A stretch of 64,000 nucleotides of DNA, taken from NCBI GenBank assembly GCA_014163555.1, contig JACJGO010000002.1, positions 62,001-126,000 on the forward strand. The letters are read 5' to 3'. The position numbers were made by a program, and so were the translations under genes. The notes beneath the pieces were generated by a model, which was given only the letters and a program-made list of their open reading frames with translations, made no database searches and had not been told where the DNA came from. Positions 1 through 8,663 of the stretch are shown one piece after another. Numbering within the stretch: position 1 is the first letter of the stretch; every line of letters begins with the position of its first letter. Source of the stretch: Flavisolibacter longurius. GTDB lineage: Bacteria > Bacteroidota > Bacteroidia > Chitinophagales > Chitinophagaceae.

Positions 1-2
1 AC

Positions 3-326
3 AGCAATGGGGATAGCCATTTTGCAGACTTTGAAATTGAACTGAAAGAAGCCGGTAGTATTGGAAAGCTTTCCGACACCTTGCCAGCAACGGGTGTGGT
101 GTTTCGTGAAGTGGCGCCAACATACGATTACCATTTCCACACCGCGCCACAAAAACAATACATCATCCTGTTGGACGGCGAAATTGAAATCCAAACGTCT
201 TTGGGGGAAAAACGAACCTTTAGCGCCGGTGATGTATTGCTGATGGAAGACACGACCGGCAAAGGCCACAAAACACGCAACCTGCAGCCTATTCAGCGAA
301 GATCCATCTTTATTACCCTACCCTGA
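3..326 (+). CDS. Cupin-domain protein (5' end outside window)
   Basis: The reading frame is open from the left edge of the window (frame 3) to a TGA at 324-326, so the true start lies upstream and only the last 107 codons are seen. The visible part has the pattern of a small single-domain cupin: YHFHTAPQKQYIILLDGEIEI carries the first cupin motif with two histidines, and FSAGDVLLMEDTTGKGH the second with a final histidine. These would form the metal-binding beta-barrel. No substrate can be named. It ends 76 bases before the rhodanese gene on the same strand and could be co-transcribed with it. Confidence 0.75.
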   Translation, partial: SNGDSHFADFEIELKEAGSIGKLSDTLPATGVVFREVAPTYDYHFHTAPQKQYIILLDGEIEIQTSLGEKRTFSAGDVLLMEDTTGKGHKTRNLQPIQRRSIFITLP

Positions 327-402
327 AAAGCCAATCCGGGAGTTATTGAAAAACTGTTTGTAGATTTAAAGAACCAACAGAAACCAACCAAACTCCCTTC
401 AT

Positions 403-786
403 ATGGCAGCTAAATCAGCAATGGACCTGGTAAAGGAAGCCAAGCAAAACGTTGAGAACCTTTCTCCCGAACAGGTGGAGCAGGAACTTTCCACCGGCAA
501 CGCAACATTAATCGACATTCGCGAAAGTGAGGAACTGGACCAGACCGGGAAGATACCCGGCTCGGTGCATGCACCACGAGGCATGCTGGAGTTTTATGCC
601 GACGATTCGCTTCCTTACCACAAGCCGGAGTTTGATAAAAATAAGCGCATCATCCTGCATTGCGCCTCCGGTGGCCGCTCAGCACTGGCTGCCTCCACAC
701 TCAAACAAATGGGGTATGAAAATGTAGCCCACCTCGATGGCGGCATCAAGGCCTGGAAAGAGGCGGGCAAACCGGTGAACGGGTAA
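403..786 (+). CDS. Rhodanese-like domain protein
   Basis: A 127-residue protein consisting of one rhodanese domain, which typically moves sulfane sulfur via a cysteine persulfide. The domain opens with the LIDIRESEEL strand-loop (about residues 36-45), then IPGSVHAPRG (51-60), and has the active-site loop CASGGRS with Cys87 as the persulfide-forming residue, followed by the closing HLDGGIKAWKEAGKP segment. No signal peptide is seen, so it should be cytoplasmic. Length matches single-domain GlpE/PspE-type proteins. The ATG at 403 is the first in-frame start. Physiological acceptor unknown. Confidence 0.9.
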   Translation: MAAKSAMDLVKEAKQNVENLSPEQVEQELSTGNATLIDIRESEELDQTGKIPGSVHAPRGMLEFYADDSLPYHKPEFDKNKRIILHCASGGRSALAASTLKQMGYENVAHLDGGIKAWKEAGKPVNG

Positions 787-1388
787 GCACTCCTTTTCGC
801 CAATCCTGATTATTCTTCACCCTTACGCAGGGAGATGGGCTTTTGTTTTGAGGAAAATAAAAGCCCCTCCAAGGAGGGGCCAGTTATGTCAAGGCGCTTG
901 TTTTAATTTTAATTTTTTCAAGGGACAAGTCGGACGCCTTTTGTCTTTACAAAGGATGATGGATTTGGTTCTTTACAGGACGCTGGTTTGGTGGCGATTC
1001 AAAGGAAATGGAAAAAAGAAGTTGACTGATATTGGATTTTGGTTTTTTTCTTCGGATATCGGATTTCTTACAAAAACTTACTGAACGGTTTTCAAGGATT
1101 TTGGTTGCTGATTTTTCAGTTGGTATTGGATTGGATTGATAGTGTCTATCAATCAACTTCTGACACAAAAGTAGTACGGCAGAGGGCGCTGTACAAGAGC
1201 AGTTCTGCCCTTTTTTAATGCGTAGTTTGGTCACAATTTTTTCGCAAACACCACCCCCGTTTTTCGTAAATGTACGAGCTGAAAATGCAGCTTTCACGAA
1301 GCGTAAACTGTTCGACTATTCTAAGGAAAACACTTAGCAAACGGTTTGTGCAACGAGGCAAAATGCAGGCAGGCACCTGTATTTCCCT
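787..1388. other. Intergenic region without a convincing gene
   Basis: About 600 bases. Apart from the hairpin at 863-880 it is AT-rich and low in complexity (repeated ATTGGATTTTGG / GATATCGGATTT-like words around 1028-1130). The only longer frame, on the minus strand at 947-1297, gives a basic, Cys/Ser-rich peptide with no recognisable domain and is not accepted as a gene. Confidence 0.5.
863..880 (-). terminator. Hairpin, likely intrinsic terminator (minus direction)
   Basis: GCCCCTCC-AA-GGAGGGGC forms an 8-bp stem. Read on the minus strand it is followed by TTTTATTTTCC, which fits rho-independent termination of leftward transcripts from the small membrane ORFs further right. On the plus strand no T-run follows the stem. 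Confidence 0.5.
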
Positions 1389-1517
1389 CTATGAGAAGAG
1401 AATATGGATCATTAAGGTCAGGATAGCAGATATTACACCAATCAATAGGGAAATCCCGATAACGGAACCGACCACCGCGTAGGTTTTTCCTTTTCGTACC
1501 CGCAGCCGCGCCGAAAT
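1389..1517 (-). other. In-frame continuation of small membrane ORF after a TAA
   Basis: Directly after the stop of the 1518-1715 ORF the same frame stays open for 42 codons to a TAG at 1389-1391. It encodes a basic patch (RVRKGK) followed by a strongly hydrophobic helix (YAVVGSVIGISLLIGVIS...) ending HILFS. It has no ATG; a GTG at the start of VVGSV is the only standard alternative start. It could be the tail of a gene interrupted by a nonsense mutation, or a separate tiny membrane peptide. Confidence 0.3.
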
Positions 1518-1715
1518 TTATCGTTGTGCCAGGTACATCAACAAACCTGTAAAAGCGCCGATAAACAAACCGTAGAAGATACCATCCGAAAATGCGGTAT
1601 GAATTACATGGCTCCAACACATCCCGGTAATGGCGCCGGCTATCCCGGCCAGAAAAATTGTACGCATAACATTCACCTTGGTTGAATGAGTATTTACCGG
1701 AATAAACTTTTTCAT
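1518..1715 (-). CDS. Small membrane protein (hypothetical)
   Basis: A 65-residue reading starting MKKFIPVN, with two hydrophobic segments: TIFLAGIAGAITGM (about 19-33) and IFYGLFIGAFTGLLMYLA (about 45-62), ending AQR. It looks like a two-helix inner-membrane peptide. An upstream ATG at 1808 would add 31 residues with no membrane or signal character, so the internal ATG is preferred. I do not recognise the family. It lies upstream of nothing obvious on its strand and downstream of the propeller gene, ending in a stop after which the frame continues with another hydrophobic helix. Confidence 0.4.
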   Translation of the reverse strand: MKKFIPVNTHSTKVNVMRTIFLAGIAGAITGMCWSHVIHTAFSDGIFYGLFIGAFTGLLMYLAQR

Positions 1716-1804
1716 TCCCAAGCCTTCGTCACTCTCGCTTTCAAAAGGTAGGGGTAACCTCCTATGCAAATAAGGAACTAAAATCAAGGCAGCAGACCCG
1801 TCCG

Positions 1805-2758
1805 TCATTGCAACGGCACCACTAAAATTAAAGGTTTTTTTAATTTATTCTCGATGCCTTTCACAGAAGTTTGGTTGGCATTGTACGCATCAAGATGGCT
1901 GTTGGCCAACACGTAAAGTTTGTTTTTATAGAGGGCTGCCGTGGTAGGGTCTTCCATGGCCGGGTGCCCTTTGGAAAGCAGGGTTTCGCTCTGTACCCCG
2001 GTGCCGTCTTCCGTCAGGTGGTAACGTATAACACAATCATCTGCTCTTTCCTTTCCAATATTGTATACGCCATAAAGCGAACCGTCGCGGTACACCAACC
2101 CATCTAGGCCATGCGAAATAACCGTGTCTTTTATGCCGCTCATCTTCTCCAGTTTTTTGGTGGCCGTATCCAGTCGTACCAAGCCGTTGCGGTAAGTGGC
2201 AATATAGAGTTGCCCTTTGCCGAAAACCAGCCCGTTGGGATAACGCAGCCCGGGACTTTGCAGGAAAAGTGAAAGCGCTTTTCGTTCCGGCTCCAGTTTG
2301 TACACAGCGCTGAAATAAGTATCAGTCAGAAAGATGTTTCCGTTGTTATCGATGGCCAGATCATTGAAAAGGTGTGGCACCGTATCCTGGATGCCGTATT
2401 GCTGTACCGTTTTCGCAGTGGCCAGGTCAAAGGCATGAATCCTGGAGGAGAACTGCTTTCCTTCCCGCAACACCGAAAGGGCCCAGAGCCAGCCGCGCTT
2501 TTCGTCCACTTTCAGGCCAAGGCCTTCCAAAAAGCCATCCTGGCCAGCGGGGATAAAATCCCTAGCGGCCCCCTGCTGGTCAACGGCGATAATCTTATGC
2601 CGGTTGATGCTGGTGATGTAGATCGTCCCGGTGCGGTTGTCGATGGCAATGCCTTCGGGAATAAGATCCGTTTCGGCTTCTGCCTGAATAACGGCCGTTT
2701 GTTGTGCATTTAAAAAAGGAGAGAAAAAAACAGCCAGCAGGAAAAACATCGGTTTCAT
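1805..2758 (-). CDS. SMP-30/NHL-type beta-propeller protein, secreted
   Basis: A 317-residue protein beginning MKPMFFLLAVFFSPFLNAQQ, a Sec signal peptide with predicted cleavage after NA. The rest is built of repeated propeller blades with the pattern ...EGIAIDNRTGTIYITS, FNDLAIDNNGNIFLTD, YPNGLVFGKGQLYIAT and LDGLVYRDGSLYGV, as in SMP-30/gluconolactonase/LRE-like six-bladed propellers. Such proteins are often annotated as lactonases, but the catalytic metal-binding residues cannot be assigned with confidence here, so an enzymatic role is not claimed. The start at 2758 is chosen because it begins the signal peptide; the longer frame to 2854 runs into the palindromic repeat at 2815-2836. Confidence 0.75.
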   Translation of the reverse strand: MKPMFFLLAVFFSPFLNAQQTAVIQAEAETDLIPEGIAIDNRTGTIYITSINRHKIIAVDQQGAARDFIPAGQDGFLEGLGLKVDEKRGWLWALSVLREGKQFSSRIHAFDLATAKTVQQYGIQDTVPHLFNDLAIDNNGNIFLTDTYFSAVYKLEPERKALSLFLQSPGLRYPNGLVFGKGQLYIATYRNGLVRLDTATKKLEKMSGIKDTVISHGLDGLVYRDGSLYGVYNIGKERADDCVIRYHLTEDGTGVQSETLLSKGHPAMEDPTTAALYKNKLYVLANSHLDAYNANQTSVKGIENKLKKPLILVVPLQ

Positions 2759-2814
2759 ATACGTTGGTTGAGTTGATGAATGTTGGTAATCGATTCCGAA
2801 AGTCCAGGCGAATA

Positions 2815-2951
2815 GCCCCGCCGCTTTAGCGCGGGGGTTTGAAAGCGCAAACACGATTTTCTGATACAGTCTTTAGGCGAAGCATCTTCAGCTAAAGCCG
2901 ATACAATAAAGAGCACTGCCTGATTCTATCCCCGCGCTAAAGCGGCGGGGC
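2815..2951. repeat. REP/MITE-like element A with 22-bp perfect inverted ends
   Basis: GCCCCGCCGCTTTAGCGCGG(GG) at 2815-2836 is exactly the reverse complement of 2930-2951; the arms are 93 bases apart. Each arm can also fold on itself imperfectly (CGCTTTAGCG core). Between them is a smaller AGCTAAAGCCGAT word shared with the element at 34947-35059. It sits between the start of the propeller gene and the end of the TonB-type receptor and accounts for most of the 343-base gap 2759-3101. Confidence 0.85.
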
Positions 2952-3101
2952 AATTAAATTTCTGCAACCCTTTAGTGTAACTCCATTGTACATCTTCTGC
3001 AAGCTCTTGCAAATCCCACGGCTCTTTATCTGTAAACAGAGCTCTTGTTCCCTATTTCTATCCCTCATTGCATATTGCCAATTGCTTTTTGCCGATTGCC
3101 C

Positions 3102-5522
3102 TCACCCGTTTCCTACCCGCTTGATCTCATCCCCGGCAGCGCCATCCGAACGCCTGCTGGCTTTAAAGGTTTTGCCAAAGCGATAAGAGAAAGACACCTG
3201 CACCACTCTTGTATCGCGGGTCAGTTTGAAATATTCCGTTGCATTGGGAAAATAGGTATTCCCTTTCATCCATTGCGTGTAAAAAATATCACGAACACCC
3301 AGCTTGATCGTGCCTTTGTTCTGCAGCACGGTTTTGGCAATGCCCAACGACAACTGCCCGGCCGGATCCACGATCTCCTGGATATCGTTTTGGCTGCGGG
3401 AGGTATAAAACCCGCTAATCTCACCCGACCAGCCTTTTTGCAACCGGAACTGGTTGTTCAGGTTCAACTCAAACTGGTTGATGCTGGCATGCAGCTTTCT
3501 GTCGATCACCCCTTCCATTTCCTTGTGTACACCGGCCACCTGGGCGGAGAAAGACCACCACGATGCCGGTGCCAGTTGGGCACTTACCGAAAGAGTGTAC
3601 TGCTGCAGTTTGCCCAGGTTGCCTTCGGTATAAATCACCAGGCCGTTGTTGGATACCGGGAAGATCTGTGAGAAATAATCGGTAGTGACACTATACCCAA
3701 AGCTGGTAATGATTCGGCCCTTGTACACATGGCTCAACTCTGTATTCCAGGTGTATTGCGGACGATAGTATGGATTGCCCTGCTGGTAGGTGTATTTATT
3801 AATGATAAAAATAAAGGGGTTGAGTTTTTGAAAACCCGGCCGGTCGATGCGCCGCCCGGCACTGATTGAAATCGTATGGTTACTGTCGGCTTCAAAAGTT
3901 GTTTGCACTGACGGAAACAGGCTGGTGTAGCTGCGGGAAAACGAAGAATCTTTTTGCCTGCTGTTACCCAACTGGCGGGCGTCGTACGAGGTGGACTCCA
4001 AACGCAAACCGCCCTGCAGTATCCAAAGCCCGGTTTTGGTTTCAGCATTGGCATAAGCAGCCTGTATGCGTTCGGTGTACAGAAAATGGTTGCTCTTGCC
4101 GTCGTCCTGCTGCCAGCCGCTGCCATCATTCATTTCGTATTGCGCCAGGTTATCGGTGTTGATGTGTGAAGCTTTTAGGCCGGTTTGCAGGCGGATGCTT
4201 TTCCACTGGCTGCTATAATCAGTTTTGGCCGAAACAATGCGCAGATCAGAAGGAAGGTGGGCCCGGGATGATTCCACATAACTACCGGGAAAGGCTAACC
4301 GGTTTTCAAAGACTTGATCACCGCGGATGCGGTAGCCGATCACATCCACATCGGCTGTCAGTTCGCGGGTGGCGGAAAAGCTATGGCGGAAGTTCAGGTT
4401 ACCACCCATATTTTTCCAGTCGGTATTGTTTTGCCCCGTGGTCAGGATCATCGAATCCTGCACCTTCTGTGCATTCATCCAGATGGCCCTGTTGGTAGTG
4501 GTACTGCCGCGACCCAGCAACATCCCATTGAGGGTAAGTCCCACCGATGTTTTGCTGGAAAGCGAATAATCGGCTCCTGCCCGGATGTTGTGCGTATTGC
4601 CATCGCCCTTAAAATAACTGGGCTGCTCCAGCATCGATTCCACACTACCATCCGCGTTATAATAGGTTCGCAATGCATAGATCCGGGAAAAGCTCTGGTT
4701 GATATTAACGGAGTAGCTGCCGAAAACATTCCACTTGTCGCTGCGGTAATTCAGTTGCAGGTTATTGTTGGTTTTGGGGTAGGCACCCTGCGCATAACCA
4801 AGAGTAACCGCACTGTTAAAACCCCGCTGGCGGGACTTTTTCAGCCGGATGTTAATGACACCTGCATTGCCTGCCGCATCGTAGCCGGCCGGCGGTTGGG
4901 TCATGATCTCCACCTGCTCTATTTGCGTAGCACTCATCCCATTAAGCATGGTGGCCATTTGCGAGGGATCGAGATAGGTTTGTTTGCCGTCGATCATTAC
5001 CAGCACGCCGGCTTTTCCTTTCAGTGAAAGGTTGCCATCCTTATCCACCGTAATGCCCGGCATTTTTTCCAGTGCCTCCATGGCCGTTACACCGGCATTG
5101 GTGATGCCCGCTTCTACGTTCACCACGGTCTTTCCCGGTTTCAGTTCAATAAAAGGTTTGCGGGCTGTAACAGTGATGCCTGTCATAGCACTGCTGGCCG
5201 GCTCCAGTACAATGGAGGTGTGCCGGCCTTCTGCCAAGGATAAAACAGAAGAGGTGTAGGGTGCAAAGCTGGTGTGACTGACACGAAAAAAATAAGGTTG
5301 GCCTGTGCGGAGATTTTCAAAGGCCAGGGTGCCACTGCCATCAGTCATTTGCACTTTTACCAATGCGGAATCCGGCAGCCTGCTCAATTCCACGGTAGCT
5401 CCTGAAACAGGTTCCTGTTGCGGGTTGGTAACGGTTAACCGAAATGAAGCCGTATCCTGTGCCGAAACGCCTGCTGCTGCCAAACAAAAAATGAATAGCC
5501 AGAAAATTTTGTGCATGCCCAT
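3102..5522 (-). CDS. TonB-dependent receptor-like outer-membrane beta-barrel protein
   Basis: An 806-residue outer-membrane protein. Residues 1-21 form a signal peptide (IFWLFIFCLAAAGVSAQD). Residues about 24-105 form a carboxypeptidase-regulatory-like Ig fold (VTNPQQEPVSGATVEL). About 110-230 match the TonB receptor plug (GVTAMEALEKMPGITVDKDG, VLVMIDGKQTYL, PPAGYDAAGNAGVINIRLKK), and the remainder is a long beta-barrel with many alternating-hydrophobicity strands (OMP_b-brl family). The protein ends with charged residues (RRSDGAAGDEIKRVGNG) rather than the usual terminal aromatic. No SusD partner lies next to it, so a glycan-uptake role is not supported. Substrate unknown. A second ATG six bases downstream (MHK) is an equally possible start. 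Confidence 0.88.
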   Translation of the reverse strand: MGMHKIFWLFIFCLAAAGVSAQDTASFRLTVTNPQQEPVSGATVELSRLPDSALVKVQMTDGSGTLAFENLRTGQPYFFRVSHTSFAPYTSSVLSLAEGRHTSIVLEPASSAMTGITVTARKPFIELKPGKTVVNVEAGITNAGVTAMEALEKMPGITVDKDGNLSLKGKAGVLVMIDGKQTYLDPSQMATMLNGMSATQIEQVEIMTQPPAGYDAAGNAGVINIRLKKSRQRGFNSAVTLGYAQGAYPKTNNNLQLNYRSDKWNVFGSYSVNINQSFSRIYALRTYYNADGSVESMLEQPSYFKGDGNTHNIRAGADYSLSSKTSVGLTLNGMLLGRGSTTTNRAIWMNAQKVQDSMILTTGQNNTDWKNMGGNLNFRHSFSATRELTADVDVIGYRIRGDQVFENRLAFPGSYVESSRAHLPSDLRIVSAKTDYSSQWKSIRLQTGLKASHINTDNLAQYEMNDGSGWQQDDGKSNHFLYTERIQAAYANAETKTGLWILQGGLRLESTSYDARQLGNSRQKDSSFSRSYTSLFPSVQTTFEADSNHTISISAGRRIDRPGFQKLNPFIFIINKYTYQQGNPYYRPQYTWNTELSHVYKGRIITSFGYSVTTDYFSQIFPVSNNGLVIYTEGNLGKLQQYTLSVSAQLAPASWWSFSAQVAGVHKEMEGVIDRKLHASINQFELNLNNQFRLQKGWSGEISGFYTSRSQNDIQEIVDPAGQLSLGIAKTVLQNKGTIKLGVRDIFYTQWMKGNTYFPNATEYFKLTRDTRVVQVSFSYRFGKTFKASRRSDGAAGDEIKRVGNG

Positions 5523-5880
5523 AAACGCTGCATATTAAGGGCAAAGTGTGAACAATAAAGAAGGATTTATGCCAGCGGTTGTATTAAAAGGATAAACAGG
5601 CCAAAAAAGACAATGCACTCAACTGTACAAAGCAATACAACCATTGTGCTACCTTAATTTTTTTCCTGTTCTCCAAATTTCCTGTTAGAGAAACGGGCCT
5701 TTGTAGACAAACGGTGCTTTTTCGTCTGCAAACGCTCTTTGCTGCATTTTGGGTTTTTAGTCGCCGGCTTGCTGTTGTCTGCTGGCCGCTGTCCCGTTTT
5801 CATCCATTCTTCTGATTTACGGCTTTGCGGGGTTGTAGTTTTATCCGGAACGAATGATTCTTACACTTCAACCTTCGAAC
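5523..5880. other. Divergent intergenic region
   Basis: About 360 bases between the divergent receptor gene and a small secreted protein. It is AT-rich at 5590-5720 with several T-runs. No open frame with coding character, palindrome or recognisable RNA motif was found. It probably carries the promoters of both flanking genes, but I could not fix a -33/-7 pair. Confidence 0.4.
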
Positions 5881-6222
5881 ATGAAACCGAAACTTTTATC
5901 CATCATCTTCACCGGCGTTTTTTTCTTTCTTATCTTTCCTGCAAGCGCCCAAGACGAAACCACCTCCCGCCAACCGCCATCCTGGACATCGAATGCAGGC
6001 TACTGGGTAGTGGAAAGTAACCGGCAGCGACCCAAAGAAGCTATTGTATATTATTATACCAATGCGCATGTTTTGGTGTACAAAGAAGAAATCAAAAACA
6101 AAAAACTGAAACTGAACCCGGCTACGCTGCAGCGCCTGAAGCAGTCGCTGGAAGTGGCTGTGGCCAGTTTTGCAAATGGTCAAAAGACTGCAGGCGATGT
6201 TGGATTAAACCGGCAGCGCTGA
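5881..6222 (+). CDS. Small secreted protein, hypothetical
   Basis: A 113-residue protein starting MKPKLLSIIFTGVFFFLIFPASAQDE, a clear signal peptide with cleavage after SAQ or SA. The mature part (WTSNAGYWVVESN..., EAIVYYYTNAHVLVYKEEI, LKLNPATLQRLKQSLEVAVAS) is mixed beta/alpha, ends in a basic tail and has no recognised domain. The ATG at 5881 is preferred over a frame extension to 5854 because it begins the signal peptide. It lies 148 bases upstream of the LytS-type kinase gene on the same strand. Function unknown; a periplasmic or outer-membrane-associated location is inferred from the signal only. Confidence 0.65.
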   Translation: MKPKLLSIIFTGVFFFLIFPASAQDETTSRQPPSWTSNAGYWVVESNRQRPKEAIVYYYTNAHVLVYKEEIKNKKLKLNPATLQRLKQSLEVAVASFANGQKTAGDVGLNRQR

Positions 6223-6370
6223 AAACGTTTTTATTCTCAGACATAAAAGTAAACGCCCTGCTTTTTTTAAGGCGGGGCTCTTTTGTCGACAAAACCGTGC
6301 TTTCTGACGACAACAGCTTTCCGGCTGCACCCCGCTGCCAAGGCTTGTCTTACCTTAGCCTGACCGTGTT

Positions 6371-7516
6371 ATGGAACGCTACCCCTTTATATTTTCCAAC
6401 CAGTTTCGCTACCGTCTGCAACGGCACCTCCTTTTCTGGATCACCTGGTGGGTTTTTCATAGTACGCTGTACTCATTTTCGGCTGGCATTCTGAAAATAA
6501 GTTATTTCCAGCGCCTCCCGGTTTCGGCCGTTGAGTCGCTTATCTACATGGTGCCGCACATGTTTCTTTCTTATTCGCTGATGTATTTTGCCATTCCGTA
6601 TTTTTTGCTGAAAGGAAAATATGTTCAGACAGCCCTGGTGGTCATCGGGCTTTTTTTGGTCACCGCAGCATTATCTGCTCTGATCAGCATTTACCTGCTT
6701 AGCTATTTCCGCTCCCTTATTTTGGACAATGTTTATGTGCCTCCACACATTAACGAAGTGAATTTTTTCCTGGGATTGCTTTCGGGCCTGCGTGGTGGAC
6801 TTACCATCGGCGGACTTGCTGCGGCTATCAAGCTAATGAAATTCTGGCACCAGAAAGAACAGCGCAATCTGCAGTTGCAAAAAGAAGCCATCTCCTCGCA
6901 ACTGCAACTGCTGAAAGCGCAGGTGCATCCGCATTTTTTGTTCAATACGCTCAACAATATTTATGCGGGCACGCAACTGACCTCACCGGCTGCTGCCAAA
7001 ATGATCATCGGCCTTTCGCAGTTGCTGCGGTATATGTTGTATGAATGCAACCAGCCCCTGGTGCCGCTCGACCGGGAGTTGTCGATGCTGAAACAATACA
7101 TCCTGCTGGAGCAAAGCCGCTATGGCAATAAGCTGGATATTAATATAGACCTTCCATCTGAAGCAACAGGCCATGCCATTGCGCCCCTGCTCATGCTGCC
7201 CTTTATTGAAAACTGTTTTAAACACGGCACCAGCCAGATGCTGGAACAGCCCTGGATCAGCCTGCGCATTTCCATAGATGTCGACTGGCTCAGGATGAAA
7301 CTTGTGAACGGGAAAATAGATTCCGACACCGCTTCTGCCAGCGGCATTGGGCTTGCCAATGTTGAAAAGCGCCTGGCCCTGCTTTATCCCGACCGGCATG
7401 AGCTGGTGGTAAACAACGAAGCCGAAGTGTTTATTGTAAACCTGAAGCTTTTGCTGGATAAAACGACTGTACCCGTTGCTCCTGCCAACCTTTTTACCAC
7501 CGAACACTATGCATAA
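6371..7516 (+). CDS. LytS-type sensor histidine kinase
   Basis: A 381-residue membrane kinase. Four hydrophobic segments occupy the first ~155 residues (including WITWWVFHSTLYSF, ALVVIGLFLVTAALSALI and LTIGGLAAAI), followed by a short coiled coil (HQKEQRNLQLQKEAISSQLQLL). The His_kinase signature HPHFLFNTLNN is at 186-196 and the ATPase part has PFIENCFKHG and GIGLANVEKRL. This is the architecture of LytS/YehU-type kinases, which phosphorylate a LytTR regulator. The partner gene follows with an 8-base overlap (ATGCATAA), so the two form a translationally coupled two-component system. The signal sensed is not evident; there is no large extracytoplasmic domain. Confidence 0.92.
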   Translation: MERYPFIFSNQFRYRLQRHLLFWITWWVFHSTLYSFSAGILKISYFQRLPVSAVESLIYMVPHMFLSYSLMYFAIPYFLLKGKYVQTALVVIGLFLVTAALSALISIYLLSYFRSLILDNVYVPPHINEVNFFLGLLSGLRGGLTIGGLAAAIKLMKFWHQKEQRNLQLQKEAISSQLQLLKAQVHPHFLFNTLNNIYAGTQLTSPAAAKMIIGLSQLLRYMLYECNQPLVPLDRELSMLKQYILLEQSRYGNKLDINIDLPSEATGHAIAPLLMLPFIENCFKHGTSQMLEQPWISLRISIDVDWLRMKLVNGKIDSDTASASGIGLANVEKRLALLYPDRHELVVNNEAEVFIVNLKLLLDKTTVPVAPANLFTTEHYA

Positions 7517-8237
7517 CCCGTCTGCCATACGCTGCTTGATTGTAGATGACGAGCCACCGGCCCGCGATGTGCTTCGCCGGTATATTGAAACCGTGCCCAC
7601 CTTGCAGCTTAGTGGCGAATGTGCCAATGCTATTGAAGCCATGAGCTTTTTGCAACAGCAATCGGTGGACCTGTTGTTCCTGGATATACACATGCCGCAG
7701 CTAAAAGGCATAGACCTGCTGAAGATCCTGCCCGATCGGCCCAAGGTGATCCTGACAACGGCATACAGTTCCTATGCGGTGGAAGGGTACGATCTTGATA
7801 TTGTAGATTACCTCCTGAAACCCATCCAGTTTGAACGTTTTTTAAAAGCCGTGGGCAGAGCGTTTCAGCAGGCAAAGTTCGTAACGCCATCTAGCGGTGT
7901 GGCGCCGGTTGCCGAAGAACCGCGGAAAGAAGGGTATATCTACCTGCGGGCCGACCGGCGCATGGTGAAGGTGCTGCTGCAGGATATCCTTTATATTGAA
8001 AGCATGAAGGATTATATTAAAGTGGTCACGACCGGCGGACCCATTGTAACCAAACAATCCATCACCGCCATGGAAGCTATGCTGCCCGAGCAACATTTTA
8101 TCCGCACCCATCGCTCCTTTATTGCTTCATTGGAAAAAATCAAATCGTTTACTACGGAAGTGGTGCAGATCGATAAAACCGAGATTCCCATCGGCAAGCT
8201 TTATCGCCAAAGTGTATTGAAAACCTTGGGCGGATAA
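7509..8237 (+). CDS. LytTR-family response regulator
   Basis: A 242-residue regulator. The receiver domain covers about residues 6-125, with acidic pair Asp13-Asp14, phosphoacceptor Asp59 in LFLDIHMP and Lys in YLLKP. The LytTR DNA-binding domain covers about 145-240, with the typical YIYLRADRRMVKVLLQDILYIESMKDYIKVV and FIRTHRSFIASLEKI segments. It binds DNA as a beta-sheet-type domain and should act on promoters under control of the upstream LytS-like kinase. The ATG at 7509 overlaps the kinase stop and begins a normal receiver; the earlier in-frame start at 7476 lies inside the kinase and is rejected. Target genes are not visible in the sequence. Confidence 0.93.
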   Translation: MHNPSAIRCLIVDDEPPARDVLRRYIETVPTLQLSGECANAIEAMSFLQQQSVDLLFLDIHMPQLKGIDLLKILPDRPKVILTTAYSSYAVEGYDLDIVDYLLKPIQFERFLKAVGRAFQQAKFVTPSSGVAPVAEEPRKEGYIYLRADRRMVKVLLQDILYIESMKDYIKVVTTGGPIVTKQSITAMEAMLPEQHFIRTHRSFIASLEKIKSFTTEVVQIDKTEIPIGKLYRQSVLKTLGG

Positions 8238-8453
8238 GGGATGAATTAATGCATGACGAATACTCTTCCTGCCTACTCGCTACTGGCTACTTACTTTTAT
8301 CTATTCAACATAGGGCACGGTTTTTTCAGCCCTCTCGAAACACCGTTGACAGGACAGGATCAGTGCCGGCGCTTTTAACCTTCTTTTAAGGCAGCAGTTT
8401 TCGGGTTTGATCTGTCTTGTGAATATCGCTTAACCAATAAAAACTCGAAACAG

Positions 8454-8663
8454 ATGCTTACGTACCGTTTACCCCTTTTTCTCGACTATCTCTCCAGCCA
8501 TTACGCCAATCTTTATTCTAAATACATTGGACGACTGATTGAATTGTTTCCTTCCTCGCAGGACAGTGATGATAACCTGGTGATTGTTCATGATGCCGCA
8601 GACGCTCCGGCGGAAGATGAACAGATCATGCAACTGTGGAAAAAATTCAAAGCGCAGTGGTAG
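8454..8663 (+). CDS. Small hypothetical protein
   Basis: A 69-residue frame beginning MLTYRLPLFLDYLSSHYANLYS and ending in an acidic, then basic tail (EDEQIMQLWKKFKAQW). It is amphipathic rather than truly transmembrane, and I do not recognise a family. Support is limited to an ATG placed in a gap with an A-rich leader, sensible amino-acid composition and no better frame. It could be a small structural or regulatory peptide, or not a gene. Confidence 0.4.
   Translation: MLTYRLPLFLDYLSSHYANLYSKYIGRLIELFPSSQDSDDNLVIVHDAADAPAEDEQIMQLWKKFKAQW

Noticed and set aside
947-1297. Minus-strand 116-codon frame in the first gap
   Set aside because: No domain or homology-like pattern, low-complexity DNA beneath it and no signal peptide or membrane helix.
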